Below the pieces are notes generated by a model. The model saw only the letters and a list, made by a program, of their open reading frames with translations. It was not told the DNA's origin and did not search any database. A program made the translations under genes and the position numbers. A DNA stretch of 64,000 nt from MSPOR6 sp964652195 (GTDB taxonomy: Bacteria; Poribacteria; WGA-4E; WGA-3G), in assembly GCA_964652195.1 (NCBI GenBank), contig CAZZBB010000074.1:1-64000 (forward strand). The letters run 5' to 3'. This document shows positions 44,894 through 54,017 of this stretch, one piece after another. Numbering within the stretch: position 1 is the first letter of the stretch; each line of letters opens with the position of its first letter.

Positions 44894-45634
44894 ATGGTCA
44901 CTCGAGAGGAAATTCAAGCTACTTGTGATGATATAGTACGTGAATTCTCACCACTCCAGATTATACTTTTTGGATCATACGCTTATGGTACCCCATCTGA
45001 AGATTCTGATGTTGACTTACTTGTTATCATGCCTGTAGAGGATTCGGAAACACGTCAAAAAGCTTCAGATATAAAAACCGGTATACCGAAACGATTCAAA
45101 ATGGATTTACATGTGCGTTCTCCTGAAGTTCTGGCATATCGTATCACATATAACGATTGGTTCTTACGAGAAATAACTGAAAAAGGAGAAGTGCTTTATG
45201 AATCCGATGGTTTTTACCTTTCCCCACCGGATAAAAAGATGACTGAACTAAACCCACTAACATTAGAATGGATTGAATTTGCTGAAGGGGATTATACTGT
45301 TGCGATTGAGAACCAACAGGGAAATAATCCTGTTATTCATGTTATCTGTTTCCTTTCCCAACGATGTGTAGAAAAATATTTAAAAGCACTATTACAAGAG
45401 AATAATATCCCATTTCGCAGAACTCATGATCTGAACGAATTGTTGATTTTAATTCTACCAACTTATCCATCTTGGTCAGGTTGGATGGCAATACTACCTG
45501 CACTTACAAAACATGCAGTAGGTACACCTTATCCGAGTGATATACCGACAGAAACTGATGCAGAGAAGGCAATGGAAGTTTGTAGTATGGTACGCGAAGC
45601 AATACGAACTGAATTGAATGTATCTTCAGAATAA
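44894..45634 (+). CDS. Nucleotidyltransferase (MNT)-HEPN fusion protein
   Basis: The N-terminal half is a minimal nucleotidyltransferase with GSYAYG and D-x-D in EDSDVDLLV (numbered from the ATG at 44852: 41-46, D53, D55). I choose ATG at 44894, which has GGAG 6 bases upstream. The C-terminal half is a HEPN domain: WIEFAEGDYTVAI, FLSQRCVEKYLKALL and FRRTHDLNELL. As separate genes such domains form MNT/HEPN toxin-antitoxin pairs, in which the MNT protein adenylylates and silences the HEPN RNase. Fused versions also occur. The usual Rx4-6H RNase motif is not obvious; RTHDL is the only R/H cluster. The amidohydrolase follows after 18 bases. Confidence 0.82.
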   Translation: MVTREEIQATCDDIVREFSPLQIILFGSYAYGTPSEDSDVDLLVIMPVEDSETRQKASDIKTGIPKRFKMDLHVRSPEVLAYRITYNDWFLREITEKGEVLYESDGFYLSPPDKKMTELNPLTLEWIEFAEGDYTVAIENQQGNNPVIHVICFLSQRCVEKYLKALLQENNIPFRRTHDLNELLILILPTYPSWSGWMAILPALTKHAVGTPYPSDIPTETDAEKAMEVCSMVREAIRTELNVSSE

Positions 45635-45652
45635 TACGGAACTCAACCCTCT

Positions 45653-46804
45653 ATGAATTATGATTTAATCATTAAAGATGGAACTTTGATTGATCCAGCA
45701 CAAGGTATCCACGAATCAAAAGATATTGGATTTTGTGATGGATTGGTAACTACAATTGATAAAGATCTACCTTCCGCTGTAGGACGAGAAGTTATAAATG
45801 CAGGTGGATGTTATGTTACTCCTGGCTTAATCGATTTACATGTACATGTATTTCACGGTGTAAGTCATTTTGGTATTGAACCGGATCCAACTTGTTTGGC
45901 GCGAGGTGCGACAACTGTAGTGGATGCAGGGTCAGCTGGGGCGGATACCTTCCCAGGTTTTCGTAAGTACGTGATAGATGTGAGTGAAACACGGATACTT
46001 GCACAGATGAATATCTCATCACAAGGTATGTTGACAAGAGAGATAGGAGAGTTAGAAATACCAGAATATGCTGATGTAGATAAAGCCTGTAAGATGATAG
46101 AGCAGCATCGTGATGTAGTTCTTGGTGTTAAGGTACGCTTGACGCGTAACTCCATCGTTGGAAAACGTGCTGGTATGGATCCTTTATATAAGGCACGGGA
46201 AGCAGCAGATGCTGTTAGACTCCCTATGATGGTTCATCCTCAAGATGCATGGTGTGATTCTATAGATAAAATCTTAGCAGTCATGGGTAAACGAGACATA
46301 CTGACTCACTGTTTTCACAATATGAACTGCGGTATATTGGATGAGGATGGAATAGTACGTGATTCAGTACGCGATGCAATTGAACGGGGTGTTATCTTTG
46401 ATGTAGGACATGGTGCAGGATCTTTCAGTTGGGATGTTGTGGAAAAGGCTATGGAACAAGGGATTGAACCTACCACTATTTCTTCAGATTTACATGTCTA
46501 CAATATCAATGGTCCCGTTTATGATTTGATTAATGTTGTGAACAAATTTCTATATCTCGGAATGTCAATTGATGACGCTTTAGCAAAGGTAACACAAATT
46601 CCTGCTGATACGATTCTCATGCCGGGTAAGGTTGGCACTCTTGCGAAAGGGGCATGGGGTGATGCGGTCATCTTTGAGTTGAGAGATGGTGAATTTCAAT
46701 TAATTGATGCAAGTGGAGAAGAAAGAATTAGTAGTCAAATTCTTGAACCCATCGTTGTAATTAAAGGTGGGAAGGTATATAGGCAAAAACCTACACAAAA
46801 CTGA
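45653..46804 (+). CDS. Amidohydrolase/deacetylase family metallohydrolase
   Basis: A dihydroorotase-like amidohydrolase of 383 aa. The N-terminal composite sheet (YDLIIKDGTLIDPAQG) leads into the metal site DLHVH (H63, H65). The likely carbamylated lysine lies in GVKVRLT, further ligands are His in MMVHPQD and LTHCFHN, and the catalytic Asp is in SSDLHVYN. The whole resembles the EF_0837/AHA_3915 amidohydrolase/deacetylase family, whose members act on N-acyl or cyclic amide substrates. The substrate here is unknown. It lies 18 bases after the nucleotidyltransferase-HEPN gene and 37 before the double-nucleotidyltransferase gene, so the three may form one operon. Confidence 0.86.
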   Translation: MNYDLIIKDGTLIDPAQGIHESKDIGFCDGLVTTIDKDLPSAVGREVINAGGCYVTPGLIDLHVHVFHGVSHFGIEPDPTCLARGATTVVDAGSAGADTFPGFRKYVIDVSETRILAQMNISSQGMLTREIGELEIPEYADVDKACKMIEQHRDVVLGVKVRLTRNSIVGKRAGMDPLYKAREAADAVRLPMMVHPQDAWCDSIDKILAVMGKRDILTHCFHNMNCGILDEDGIVRDSVRDAIERGVIFDVGHGAGSFSWDVVEKAMEQGIEPTTISSDLHVYNINGPVYDLINVVNKFLYLGMSIDDALAKVTQIPADTILMPGKVGTLAKGAWGDAVIFELRDGEFQLIDASGEERISSQILEPIVVIKGGKVYRQKPTQN

Positions 46805-46841
46805 GTTGATGGAATTTGATATTTGTTAGGAGAGGAACACT

Positions 46842-48713
46842 ATGAGAACTCAAGACGAAATTGAGAAACAGTATTATGAGGCAGTTGACTCACTTGTTAA
46901 TAAAGTACAAGAGGATCCTAATGTACTTGCTGCGATAGTGGCTGGAAGTTTTTCACATGCCCAAGTATGGGAGAAATCCGATTTAGATGTTGAAATTATA
47001 GGTAAAGACGGTATACGTCCAACTAAAGGCTTCTTCTCTCTTGTAGAAAATGGAGTAAATATCCATGCTAATTTAACCCCTCGCAATTCATTCAAAAAGT
47101 CAATAGAGAGTGCTCAGCAAGGATCTTTCCTTCATTCATATTTTTCACACAGTAAACTTCTATTTTCAAGAGATCAATCAATTACCGAATGGTATGATAA
47201 GAACGCAAGTCGTGACAGTATCGGTGAACGTGATAAACAACTCCAACTAATAAATGTCATGGATGACACCCTACCTTCTCTTATCTATGCTGAGAAGCAG
47301 TTTTATGTAAACAAAGACTTAATCACCAGTTTTCTTACAATTTTGCATGTGGTTGAAGGGTTAGCACGAATTGAAGTATTGTTAAACAACGAAATTCCTG
47401 CAAGAGAAGTAATTCAACCTGCCCTTGATTATAATCCTGAATTCTTCGAAAAAGCATATACAGAACTTATCAATTGTGAAAAGAATGAAAAGGTTATAGA
47501 AGATACTCTTAATGAAATTAATGGATACATTGAAGAACGCTTATTTATATTTCAACCCATTCTTGACTATCTCACAGAACAAGCTGGTCCACGAACTAAT
47601 TCAGAGATGAATGATCATTTTCATCATAAATTTCGTAATGCATCTGTAGATATAATTTGTCAATGGTTAGCTTGGAAAGGTATTATTAAACAGGTATCCT
47701 CACCTATAAAGTTAACGGTTAAAAGTCAGGTTGCTGTTGAAGAACCAGCATATTATATAGATAATACCGAACCGGATTCACAGCCGATGCGTTTAAAAGA
47801 AGATATCCATTTTGATATACAAAATGCAGTTGAGAGGTTTACAGATATTATTGCAGAAGACCGTTATTTCCTCGCTGCTATTCTCACCAGCAATTTAGAA
47901 GAAGACAATGTTTGGGAAAGGACTGTCGTACATTTCACACTTATCCTTAGAGATGGCACAAAAGCCCAAGAGGATTTCCAGTTAATTGAGGAAGGAATAC
48001 CTATTCGAGTGAAATTGATTCCTCGCGGCAGGTATAAGAACTTACTTGAAAAGAATTTGCAGGGAACAACTTTTCATTCTATCATGTCTCAAAGTGAGAT
48101 TTTATATACAAAAGATCCTACTATTAAAGATTTACATAAAGACCTTGGTACCATTGGGGATAGAGATAAACAATCTCAATTACTCAACTGTGCAAGTTGC
48201 CTGACTACAATTCTCGCAAAGACAGAAAAATGGTTATATCTCAAGAAGGATTATAACTATACCTATTACTATTTGATGGGTGTTGTAAGAGAATTAGCAC
48301 GTATTGAAACGATTAAGAATGGTATTATTCCAAAACGCAAAGTCATTTACCAAGCAGTCGAACTAAATCCTGAGTTATTTACTCCAATCTTTACAGATAT
48401 GATAAATGTACCTAAAGATGAGAAATGCCTTGATAAAGTAATAAAACAGATTGATGGATACTTAGAAGATAACGCTCAAGAGTTATTTAAACCACTGCTT
48501 CAATTCTTAGAGGATGCTGGTGGTGAAAGGTCATTGTCTGATATTTATGATCATTTTGGTCATCGCGACCTTTGGTTGAATATGGCTTGTGAATGGTTAT
48601 CAGAAAAAGGAATACTCGAACTATTCTCTGAACCTATACGTCTAACTATGGATAGTAAAGTGTCTGTATATGAACCTGCATATTTTTATGATATTGATAA
48701 TCCATTCCTGTAG
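46842..48713 (+). CDS. Internally duplicated nucleotidyltransferase-like protein
   Basis: The 623-aa protein is two copies of the same 300-residue arrangement. Each has an NTase-like domain, a helical region and a winged-helix-like C-terminal part (NSEMNDHFHHKF...ICQWLAWKGII and LSDIYDHFGHRD...ACEWLSEKGIL, each ending EPAY(Y/F)xD). Copy 1 retains an NTase active-site pattern: GSFS at 35-38 and D47, D49 in KSDLDVEI. In copy 2 these are replaced by TSNLEED (349-355) and VVHFTLI, so catalysis is probably lost. LTPRNSFKKSIE and LIPRGRYKNLLE mark the aligned next segment. AGGAGAGG precedes the ATG. I know no function; a signalling or antitoxin-like NTase with a regulatory second half is inference. 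Confidence 0.75.
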   Translation: MRTQDEIEKQYYEAVDSLVNKVQEDPNVLAAIVAGSFSHAQVWEKSDLDVEIIGKDGIRPTKGFFSLVENGVNIHANLTPRNSFKKSIESAQQGSFLHSYFSHSKLLFSRDQSITEWYDKNASRDSIGERDKQLQLINVMDDTLPSLIYAEKQFYVNKDLITSFLTILHVVEGLARIEVLLNNEIPAREVIQPALDYNPEFFEKAYTELINCEKNEKVIEDTLNEINGYIEERLFIFQPILDYLTEQAGPRTNSEMNDHFHHKFRNASVDIICQWLAWKGIIKQVSSPIKLTVKSQVAVEEPAYYIDNTEPDSQPMRLKEDIHFDIQNAVERFTDIIAEDRYFLAAILTSNLEEDNVWERTVVHFTLILRDGTKAQEDFQLIEEGIPIRVKLIPRGRYKNLLEKNLQGTTFHSIMSQSEILYTKDPTIKDLHKDLGTIGDRDKQSQLLNCASCLTTILAKTEKWLYLKKDYNYTYYYLMGVVRELARIETIKNGIIPKRKVIYQAVELNPELFTPIFTDMINVPKDEKCLDKVIKQIDGYLEDNAQELFKPLLQFLEDAGGERSLSDIYDHFGHRDLWLNMACEWLSEKGILELFSEPIRLTMDSKVSVYEPAYFYDIDNPFL

Positions 48714-48718
48714 GAATA

Positions 48719-48741
48719 CTCCATTATTTTCAATGATGGAG
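48719..48741 (+). terminator. Small hairpin after the NTase gene
   Basis: CTCCAT (48719-48724) pairs with ATGGAG (48736-48741), with CATT/AATG-type extension inside. No U-tract follows, so a terminator role is uncertain. The remaining 220 bases before uvrA show nothing else clear. Confidence 0.35.
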
Positions 48742-48964
48742 AAATAGCTTGCGTTTACCCTTGGTAATAATCGGTCTCTTTGTTGATACATTCTTTGATT
48801 GGATCAGAGATAATTCCTACAACAGAATCTTACATATTAGACACGTAACTATGATAATAATCTATTCGTAATTTTATAAGGTATATACATTCATAAATTC
48901 AGATTTGAGTTCATTTATATTGTAAATAAGACACATGAATATGCACCCATAAGGAGGATAAATA

Positions 48965-51835
48965 ATGAGACAGTCGGTCTCAGTAAAAGGAGCAAGAGAA
49001 AATAACCTACAAAATGTCGAATTAGAAATTCCACGGGATCAACTCGTAGTTGTTACTGGTATTAGTGGTTCAGGTAAATCTTCATTGGCATTTGATACGG
49101 TTTATGCTGAAGGACAACGACGATTCTTGGAATCAATGTCTACATACGCAAAACGGTTTATTACACAGTTGAAAAAGCCAGACGTTGATTTTATTGACGG
49201 TTTATCTCCAGTTGTTTCGATTGAGCAGAAAACTATAACTATGAACCCCCGTTCCACAGTTGGAACAATGACCGATCTACAAGATTACCTAAGAATGCTT
49301 TTCTCTACTATTGGCATTGCCCATTGTCCATATTGTGAGAAAGAAATCCCTATTAAAACACCTTATCAGATTTTAGAACGACTTCTCTCCTTACCAGAAG
49401 GATCGGAAGTCGAAATACATGCTCCTGTCTTTAAGATATATGGCGAAGATAACGAATATCTATTTGATGATATAAGGACTAAAGGGTGTAGGCATTTACG
49501 TGTGGATGGAGAGGAGTACGATATTAGTGAAGAATTCACACTTGACCCTGATAAAGAATACGATATACAGGTTATTGTAGACAAGTTATATATAAAGAAA
49601 GATATTGATAAGCAAGTTCTTGCCTCCTTAGAACATGCCTTGGTTGTCGGTGAAGGTTTCCTACGCTTCCAAATAACGTTACCGGATGATGAAGATGTAG
49701 ATTTAAAAGAATTTCTTGCTGATTTTGGTTGTGCGAAACATGGTGTTTTGATGCACGAACTTGGACCTCATCACTTTACATTTAATGAACCTACGGGTGC
49801 GTGTGTTACATGTTCAGGGTTGGGTACATATCTTCAAGTACATCCCAATCTGCTTGTTCCGGATAGGAAACGGAGTATCGCAGATGGTGCGTTTGTAAAA
49901 CAAGCATTCAACTATGAACCTGATAGGTGGGATGGTCGAATGATGTATAGTCTTGCACAACACTATAAATTCGACCTTGAAATGCCTTTTGAAGACTTAC
50001 CAGAAGAGGTAGTAGATTTAGTCTTTTTTGGTACAAAAGGTGAGGAATTTCCATTGTGTCAGGCTGAAGATGCCAAACCGATGCGTGAACACCATGTTGG
50101 TATGCCAGTCCGGTTTGATGGGATAATTACACGGATTGATAGACGGTATCGTCGATACAGAAAACAGGGTGAAGCACACTCTGGTATGGAAGAATACCTG
50201 CGGAAGGTAATGGTTGAACATATATGTCCTGATTGTCATGGTATGAAGTTGAAACGTCAAAGACTGCTGGTTACGATTGATGGTAACACTATCCACGATA
50301 TTGGCGAATTACATCTTGAACAGTTAAAGGATTTCTTAGAATCTATTACGGATTTTCCTGAAAAGCAGCGTGAAGCCGGTGAACGTGTAGTGAGAGAATT
50401 AGTACAAAGAATTGTACTTCTCCTGGGTATTGGACTGGATTATCTGAATCTCAACCGTCGTTCCGCTACCCTTTCTGGTGGTGAATCGCAACGTATTCGT
50501 CTCTCGACCCAAATCGGTTCAGGGTTAATGGGTATGTTGTATGTTCTTGATGAACCGAGTATCGGACTACATCCTAAAGACAATGAAAAGATGATTGAGA
50601 CGCTTAGGAAACTCCGTGATATTGGTAATACGGTCATTGTTGTGGAACACGATGAAAGTACTATCCGTGCTGCAGATCATATCATAGAAATGGGACCAGG
50701 TCCGGGTGTTCATGGTGGTCATGTTGTCGTTCAAGGTCCTTACGATACAATTGTGAAAAGTGATGACTCATTGACTAGTCTCTATATGAGTGGCAAACGA
50801 GAGATTCCTATGCCTATGGAACGGCGTAACCTTAATGGAAAAAATCTAAGTATATCTGGTGCCAGAGAAAACAACCTACAGAATATAGATGTTACGATTC
50901 CGTTGGGTGTCTTTATTTGTATTACTGGTGCATCGGGTTCTGGTAAGAGTACACTTCTCAACGAGATTATCTACAAGAGACTATATTCTATCTATCACGA
51001 TAGCCGTACGCTTTATGGTGAACATGACGAATTAAAAGGTCATGAACATATCAGTGATGTAATTAACATCGACCAGACTCCTATTGGAAGATCTCCCCGT
51101 TCTAATCCTGCAACTTATATCGGATTTTATGACAACATTCGTAAACTCTTTGCCAGTACACCATCTGCTGAAGCACGCGGTTATACTGCATCACGGTTTA
51201 GTTTTAATGTGAAGGGTGGACGTTGTGAAGAGTGCCACGGTGAAGGTACAATCACAACACAACTACATTTCATGCCAGATGTTGAGGTAACCTGTCCAAC
51301 CTGTAAAGGTGCTCGATATAACGAAGATACTCTGGAAGTTACCTATAACGGTAAGAATATCTCAGAAATCCTTGAGATGTCTATTGAAGAGGGTGTTGAA
51401 TTCTTTGCTGAACAACGTCTCATCTGCCATAAATTAGGAGTAATGAACGAACTTGGACTTGGTTATCTTAAGATTGGACATCCAGCAACAATCTTATCTG
51501 GGGGTGAAGCACAACGGATTAAGTTGGCTAACGAACTGAGTAAGATTAAACGCGGTAAACATAATCTTTATATCCTTGATGAACCGACAACTGGTCTACA
51601 TCTTGCGGACATTCAGAAATTGTTGGATAGTATTGGTCGACTTGTGGATTCAGGACATACTGTTATTGTTATTGAGCATCACTTGGATGTAATCAAGACA
51701 GCGGATTATGTGATTGATCTTGGTCCAGAGGGTGGACATAAGGGTGGACAGGTGTTAGCACAAGGTACGCCGGAGCAAATTGCTAAGACTCGGAAATCGT
51801 TTACAGGGAAGTTTTTGAAAGAGCATTTGGCATAG
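48965..51835 (+). CDS. uvrA: Excinuclease ABC subunit A
   Basis: UvrA scans DNA for lesions and loads UvrB in nucleotide excision repair. Both ABC halves are complete: Walker A GISGSGKSS near residue 31-39 and GASGSGKST in the second half, with signature motifs LSGGESQRI and LSGGEAQRI and Walker B LDEPSIGLH and LDEPTTGLH. Zinc-binding Cys pairs are seen at CPYC, CPDC, CEEC and CPTC. The protein is 956 aa, typical. AAGGAGG lies 8 bases before the ATG. I see no LexA box in the 250-base upstream region. A strong terminator follows. Confidence 0.97.
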   Translation: MRQSVSVKGARENNLQNVELEIPRDQLVVVTGISGSGKSSLAFDTVYAEGQRRFLESMSTYAKRFITQLKKPDVDFIDGLSPVVSIEQKTITMNPRSTVGTMTDLQDYLRMLFSTIGIAHCPYCEKEIPIKTPYQILERLLSLPEGSEVEIHAPVFKIYGEDNEYLFDDIRTKGCRHLRVDGEEYDISEEFTLDPDKEYDIQVIVDKLYIKKDIDKQVLASLEHALVVGEGFLRFQITLPDDEDVDLKEFLADFGCAKHGVLMHELGPHHFTFNEPTGACVTCSGLGTYLQVHPNLLVPDRKRSIADGAFVKQAFNYEPDRWDGRMMYSLAQHYKFDLEMPFEDLPEEVVDLVFFGTKGEEFPLCQAEDAKPMREHHVGMPVRFDGIITRIDRRYRRYRKQGEAHSGMEEYLRKVMVEHICPDCHGMKLKRQRLLVTIDGNTIHDIGELHLEQLKDFLESITDFPEKQREAGERVVRELVQRIVLLLGIGLDYLNLNRRSATLSGGESQRIRLSTQIGSGLMGMLYVLDEPSIGLHPKDNEKMIETLRKLRDIGNTVIVVEHDESTIRAADHIIEMGPGPGVHGGHVVVQGPYDTIVKSDDSLTSLYMSGKREIPMPMERRNLNGKNLSISGARENNLQNIDVTIPLGVFICITGASGSGKSTLLNEIIYKRLYSIYHDSRTLYGEHDELKGHEHISDVINIDQTPIGRSPRSNPATYIGFYDNIRKLFASTPSAEARGYTASRFSFNVKGGRCEECHGEGTITTQLHFMPDVEVTCPTCKGARYNEDTLEVTYNGKNISEILEMSIEEGVEFFAEQRLICHKLGVMNELGLGYLKIGHPATILSGGEAQRIKLANELSKIKRGKHNLYILDEPTTGLHLADIQKLLDSIGRLVDSGHTVIVIEHHLDVIKTADYVIDLGPEGGHKGGQVLAQGTPEQIAKTRKSFTGKFLKEHLA

Positions 51836-51859
51836 AAAGTAGACATAATAGTGAAAAAA

Positions 51860-51886
51860 GCGAGGAATGTATTCCTCGCCTTTTTA
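51860..51886 (+). terminator. Rho-independent terminator of uvrA, bidirectional
   Basis: GCGAGGAAT (51860-51868) pairs perfectly with ATTCCTCGC (51871-51879), followed by CTTTTTATTT on the plus strand. AAAAAAG on the left gives a U-run for the minus strand as well, where it can end the hsdM fragment. Confidence 0.88.
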
Positions 51887-52558
51887 TTTAATTTGGGGTT
51901 GTATGGATTCTGTGCAGACTTCTATTCCTTCATCTGTTAGGACATTTTTGGGTTTCTGTTTTTCAAAGTGTAGTGAGAGATTTATCAACTGAATCTTACC
52001 TTTTCTATCTTCCGGTTTCTTACAGTTCAGTAGTAGGATAATACCTGGTGCTGTGGTGTTGTAAAACAGGTTTTCAGGTAACAGAATTACTGTTTCAATC
52101 AGATCGTTTTCAACGAATTGTTTACGGATTTTCCGTTCTTTATCTGAATGCTTACTCCCTGATCCGCGAGAAACTGCACCGGTATCCAATACAATGGCTG
52201 CCCGACCGTCGGATTTGAGTGATGTATGCATGTGTTGTACCCATCCCCAATCTTCAGAAGAACTGGATGGATTACCGTAGGTGAATCGTTGCCAATTATC
52301 GTTTGAATAGAAGTCATCATTGTACTCCTTCTGATTCCACATTGGATTCGCAACAATGTAGTCGAACTGTTGTAGTTTGCTGTTATTTGTAACAAACTGT
52401 GGATTACGGAAGGTATCACCGATTTGTATATTTGAATCAATAAAATCGTGGAGAAATGCGTTCATCTTTGCCATTGCATAGGTGGTTGGTGTTAATTCTT
52501 GACCGAATATATGGGTGTTTGTCCCCAGGTAATATTTATGTCTTGAAATCCTACACAA
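51884..52558 (-). pseudogene. Type I restriction-modification methyltransferase (HsdM) fragment
   Basis: The 224-residue ORF carries the central N6-adenine methyltransferase part of HsdM: FGQELTPTTYAMAKMNAFLH, the catalytic NPPF-type motif as YIVANPMWN, GWVQHMHTSLKSDGRAAIVLD and LPENLFYNTTAPGIILLLN. Full HsdM proteins run 480-550 aa. Here the N-terminal helical domain and the SAM-binding DPxCGxG motif are missing, and the C-terminal third is gone. The 5' end lies next to a dispersed repeat (52564-52614), and the stop falls in the uvrA terminator. No HsdS or HsdR gene is present. I read it as a relic of a lost type I system. Confidence 0.75.
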
Positions 52559-52563
52559 ACTGG

Positions 52564-52614
52564 AAGTTTGTGCTACATTAAAGTGATTCTATTAATGAGA
52601 CTTTAATTACCAGA
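52564..52614. repeat. Dispersed 51-bp repeat, copy 2
   Basis: Matches 550-600 at about 46 of 51 bases. Upstream, CACAAACT-GGA-AGTTTGTG is a further short palindrome. It abuts the broken 5' end of the hsdM fragment. Confidence 0.6.
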
Positions 52615-52620
52615 TTGGTA

Positions 52621-52692
52621 TAACGACTTGTGCTAAATAACATTATTATGTGAAAACATCGAAAACATATAATAAACTGGCACAAGTCGTTA
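52621..52692 (-). terminator. 13-bp inverted repeat downstream of LamG gene
   Basis: TAACGACTTGTGC (52621-52633) and GCACAAGTCGTTA (52680-52692) are perfect arms around a 46-base AT-rich loop. It begins 14 bases after the stop of the minus-strand LamG gene. It could be that gene's terminator or a small mobile-element relic. Confidence 0.45.
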
Positions 52693-52705
52693 AGTTGAGA
52701 TTAGG

Positions 52706-53482
52706 TTATCTTGAAACTTTTAGATCTCCCCAAGTGAGAGCTAACTTATTAGTAGGTTCTACGTCTGCCCATCCTCCTGCATTCATGTTCTGGTTGATTT
52801 CATCTTCGCTTAGCGCTCGATCGTAAACACCAAGTTCATCAACGATGCCTATGAAGTAATAAGCAGCATTAGCAGGAAATAGCCTTGTTCCAAGTAACCA
52901 AGCTGTAGGGGTAGGACCTGAATAAACTTCTGCTTTGAGTTCACTCTCTAAAGATCCATCAACATAAAGAAGATATTTGTCATCAAAGACAACAGTGATC
53001 TGATACCATTCACCCCGCGTTTCAAGAAGCCCTTTGGGAGAATTCAGGTCTCCACCGCCAGGAGGCCATTGGCCAACGTTCATCCCACCATCATTTCTCA
53101 TGTAAATATAGTTCTTAGTCGATCCACTCTTTTCACCGCCCTGCCATATAAAACTGGGGGACGCATCCTTGTTATTTATGTACATTGAAACTGTTAGTGG
53201 TGGATCTATATTCAAACTCTCTGGAACTCCAAAATCCACATAATCATCACCATCAAACTCCAGAGCCTGACCGACCTTACCTTCAACTACTTTGGGGTCT
53301 CCCTTCATGGTTCCGTCATTTTTACCAGAAACGTCTTGAACTGTATCACCATCTATATTAGCTTTATCAAACGTCCAATAACTAACCAAACCTTTAGTAA
53401 CCACTTGAGCATTCGCCATTTTTGCCCCCATAATAATGGTTGCAATAATGGCAAAACCTATGACCAGCATTTTGTTATACAT
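52706..53482 (-). CDS. Secreted LamG/concanavalin-A-like protein
   Basis: I choose the ATG at 53482, which has AAGGAG 8 bases upstream and begins a clear signal peptide (MLVIGFAIIATIIMGAKMANA). The mature domain is a Laminin_G_3-type jelly roll with VSYWTFDKANIDGDTV, ALEFDGDDYVDFG, LTVSMYINNKDAS, YLLYVDGSLE and the closing GIVDELGVYDRALSEDEIN. This LamG type differs from the 38239/39145 pair and is closer to the common eukaryote-like form. It ends NKLALTWGDLKVSR, the clearest case of the shared C-terminal motif. The protein is 258 aa. Likely a secreted glycan- or matrix-binding protein. Confidence 0.86.
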   Translation of the reverse strand: MYNKMLVIGFAIIATIIMGAKMANAQVVTKGLVSYWTFDKANIDGDTVQDVSGKNDGTMKGDPKVVEGKVGQALEFDGDDYVDFGVPESLNIDPPLTVSMYINNKDASPSFIWQGGEKSGSTKNYIYMRNDGGMNVGQWPPGGGDLNSPKGLLETRGEWYQITVVFDDKYLLYVDGSLESELKAEVYSGPTPTAWLLGTRLFPANAAYYFIGIVDELGVYDRALSEDEINQNMNAGGWADVEPTNKLALTWGDLKVSR

Positions 53483-53539
53483 TTTGAACTCCTTATTGTT
53501 CAGCAACGGTAGATGTTTGCCGTTGTCCTGTTGATTGAA

Positions 53540-53927
53540 CAAACTGAATTTGGTCGTTGGGTTGGTCTAAGCCCTTCCATAAAATACGTACTCATAGTAT
53601 TATCCCAGTTTATATATGTCAAGTTATATTTGGAAAACTCATAATTTATGCTCTAATTCCTGTTTATATTTTAAAGTAAACACGCTTGATCATTGGTGAT
53701 GCCGCTCTGTCTACTTCTCCAGAGAAATGTAAGAATCGGGGATTGGAATCCGGGGATTGTCTGAACCGCGGATTACGCGGAATGCGCGGATGACACGGAT
53801 AAGAGAAGATCGGGGGTCGGAATCCCCTCCCACAGAATATAAGATCGGGGATTGAAGTTCCATAATACAGGATGTAAGAGTTGGGTGTTGGTGTACCCTA
53901 TTAAAACATTGACTTACTACTAAAAGC
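53540..53927. repeat. Repeat-rich intergenic stretch
   Basis: From 53730 the stretch carries the phrases GATCGGGG(A/G)TCGGAATCC, CCCACAGAATATAAGATCGGGG and a CCGCGGATTACGCGGAATGCGCGGATGACACGGAT-like run of GCGGAT units (quoted loosely), all shared with 645-1024 and partly with 56515-56530. A 72-codon minus-strand ORF here is a by-product of these repeats. No gene is supported. Confidence 0.6.
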
Positions 53928-54017
53928 ATGGATAATATGGTATTAGGTTATGAGATACACTTTAAGCGTAATTCATTAGATTCAGTTCATATATTCAATT
54001 TCAATAAGGAGTTAGAA

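Noticed and set aside
53711..53929. Minus-strand ORF of 72 codons
   Set aside because: Its sequence (VIRAFRVIRGSD) is the translation of GCGGAT-type intergenic repeats, not a gene.
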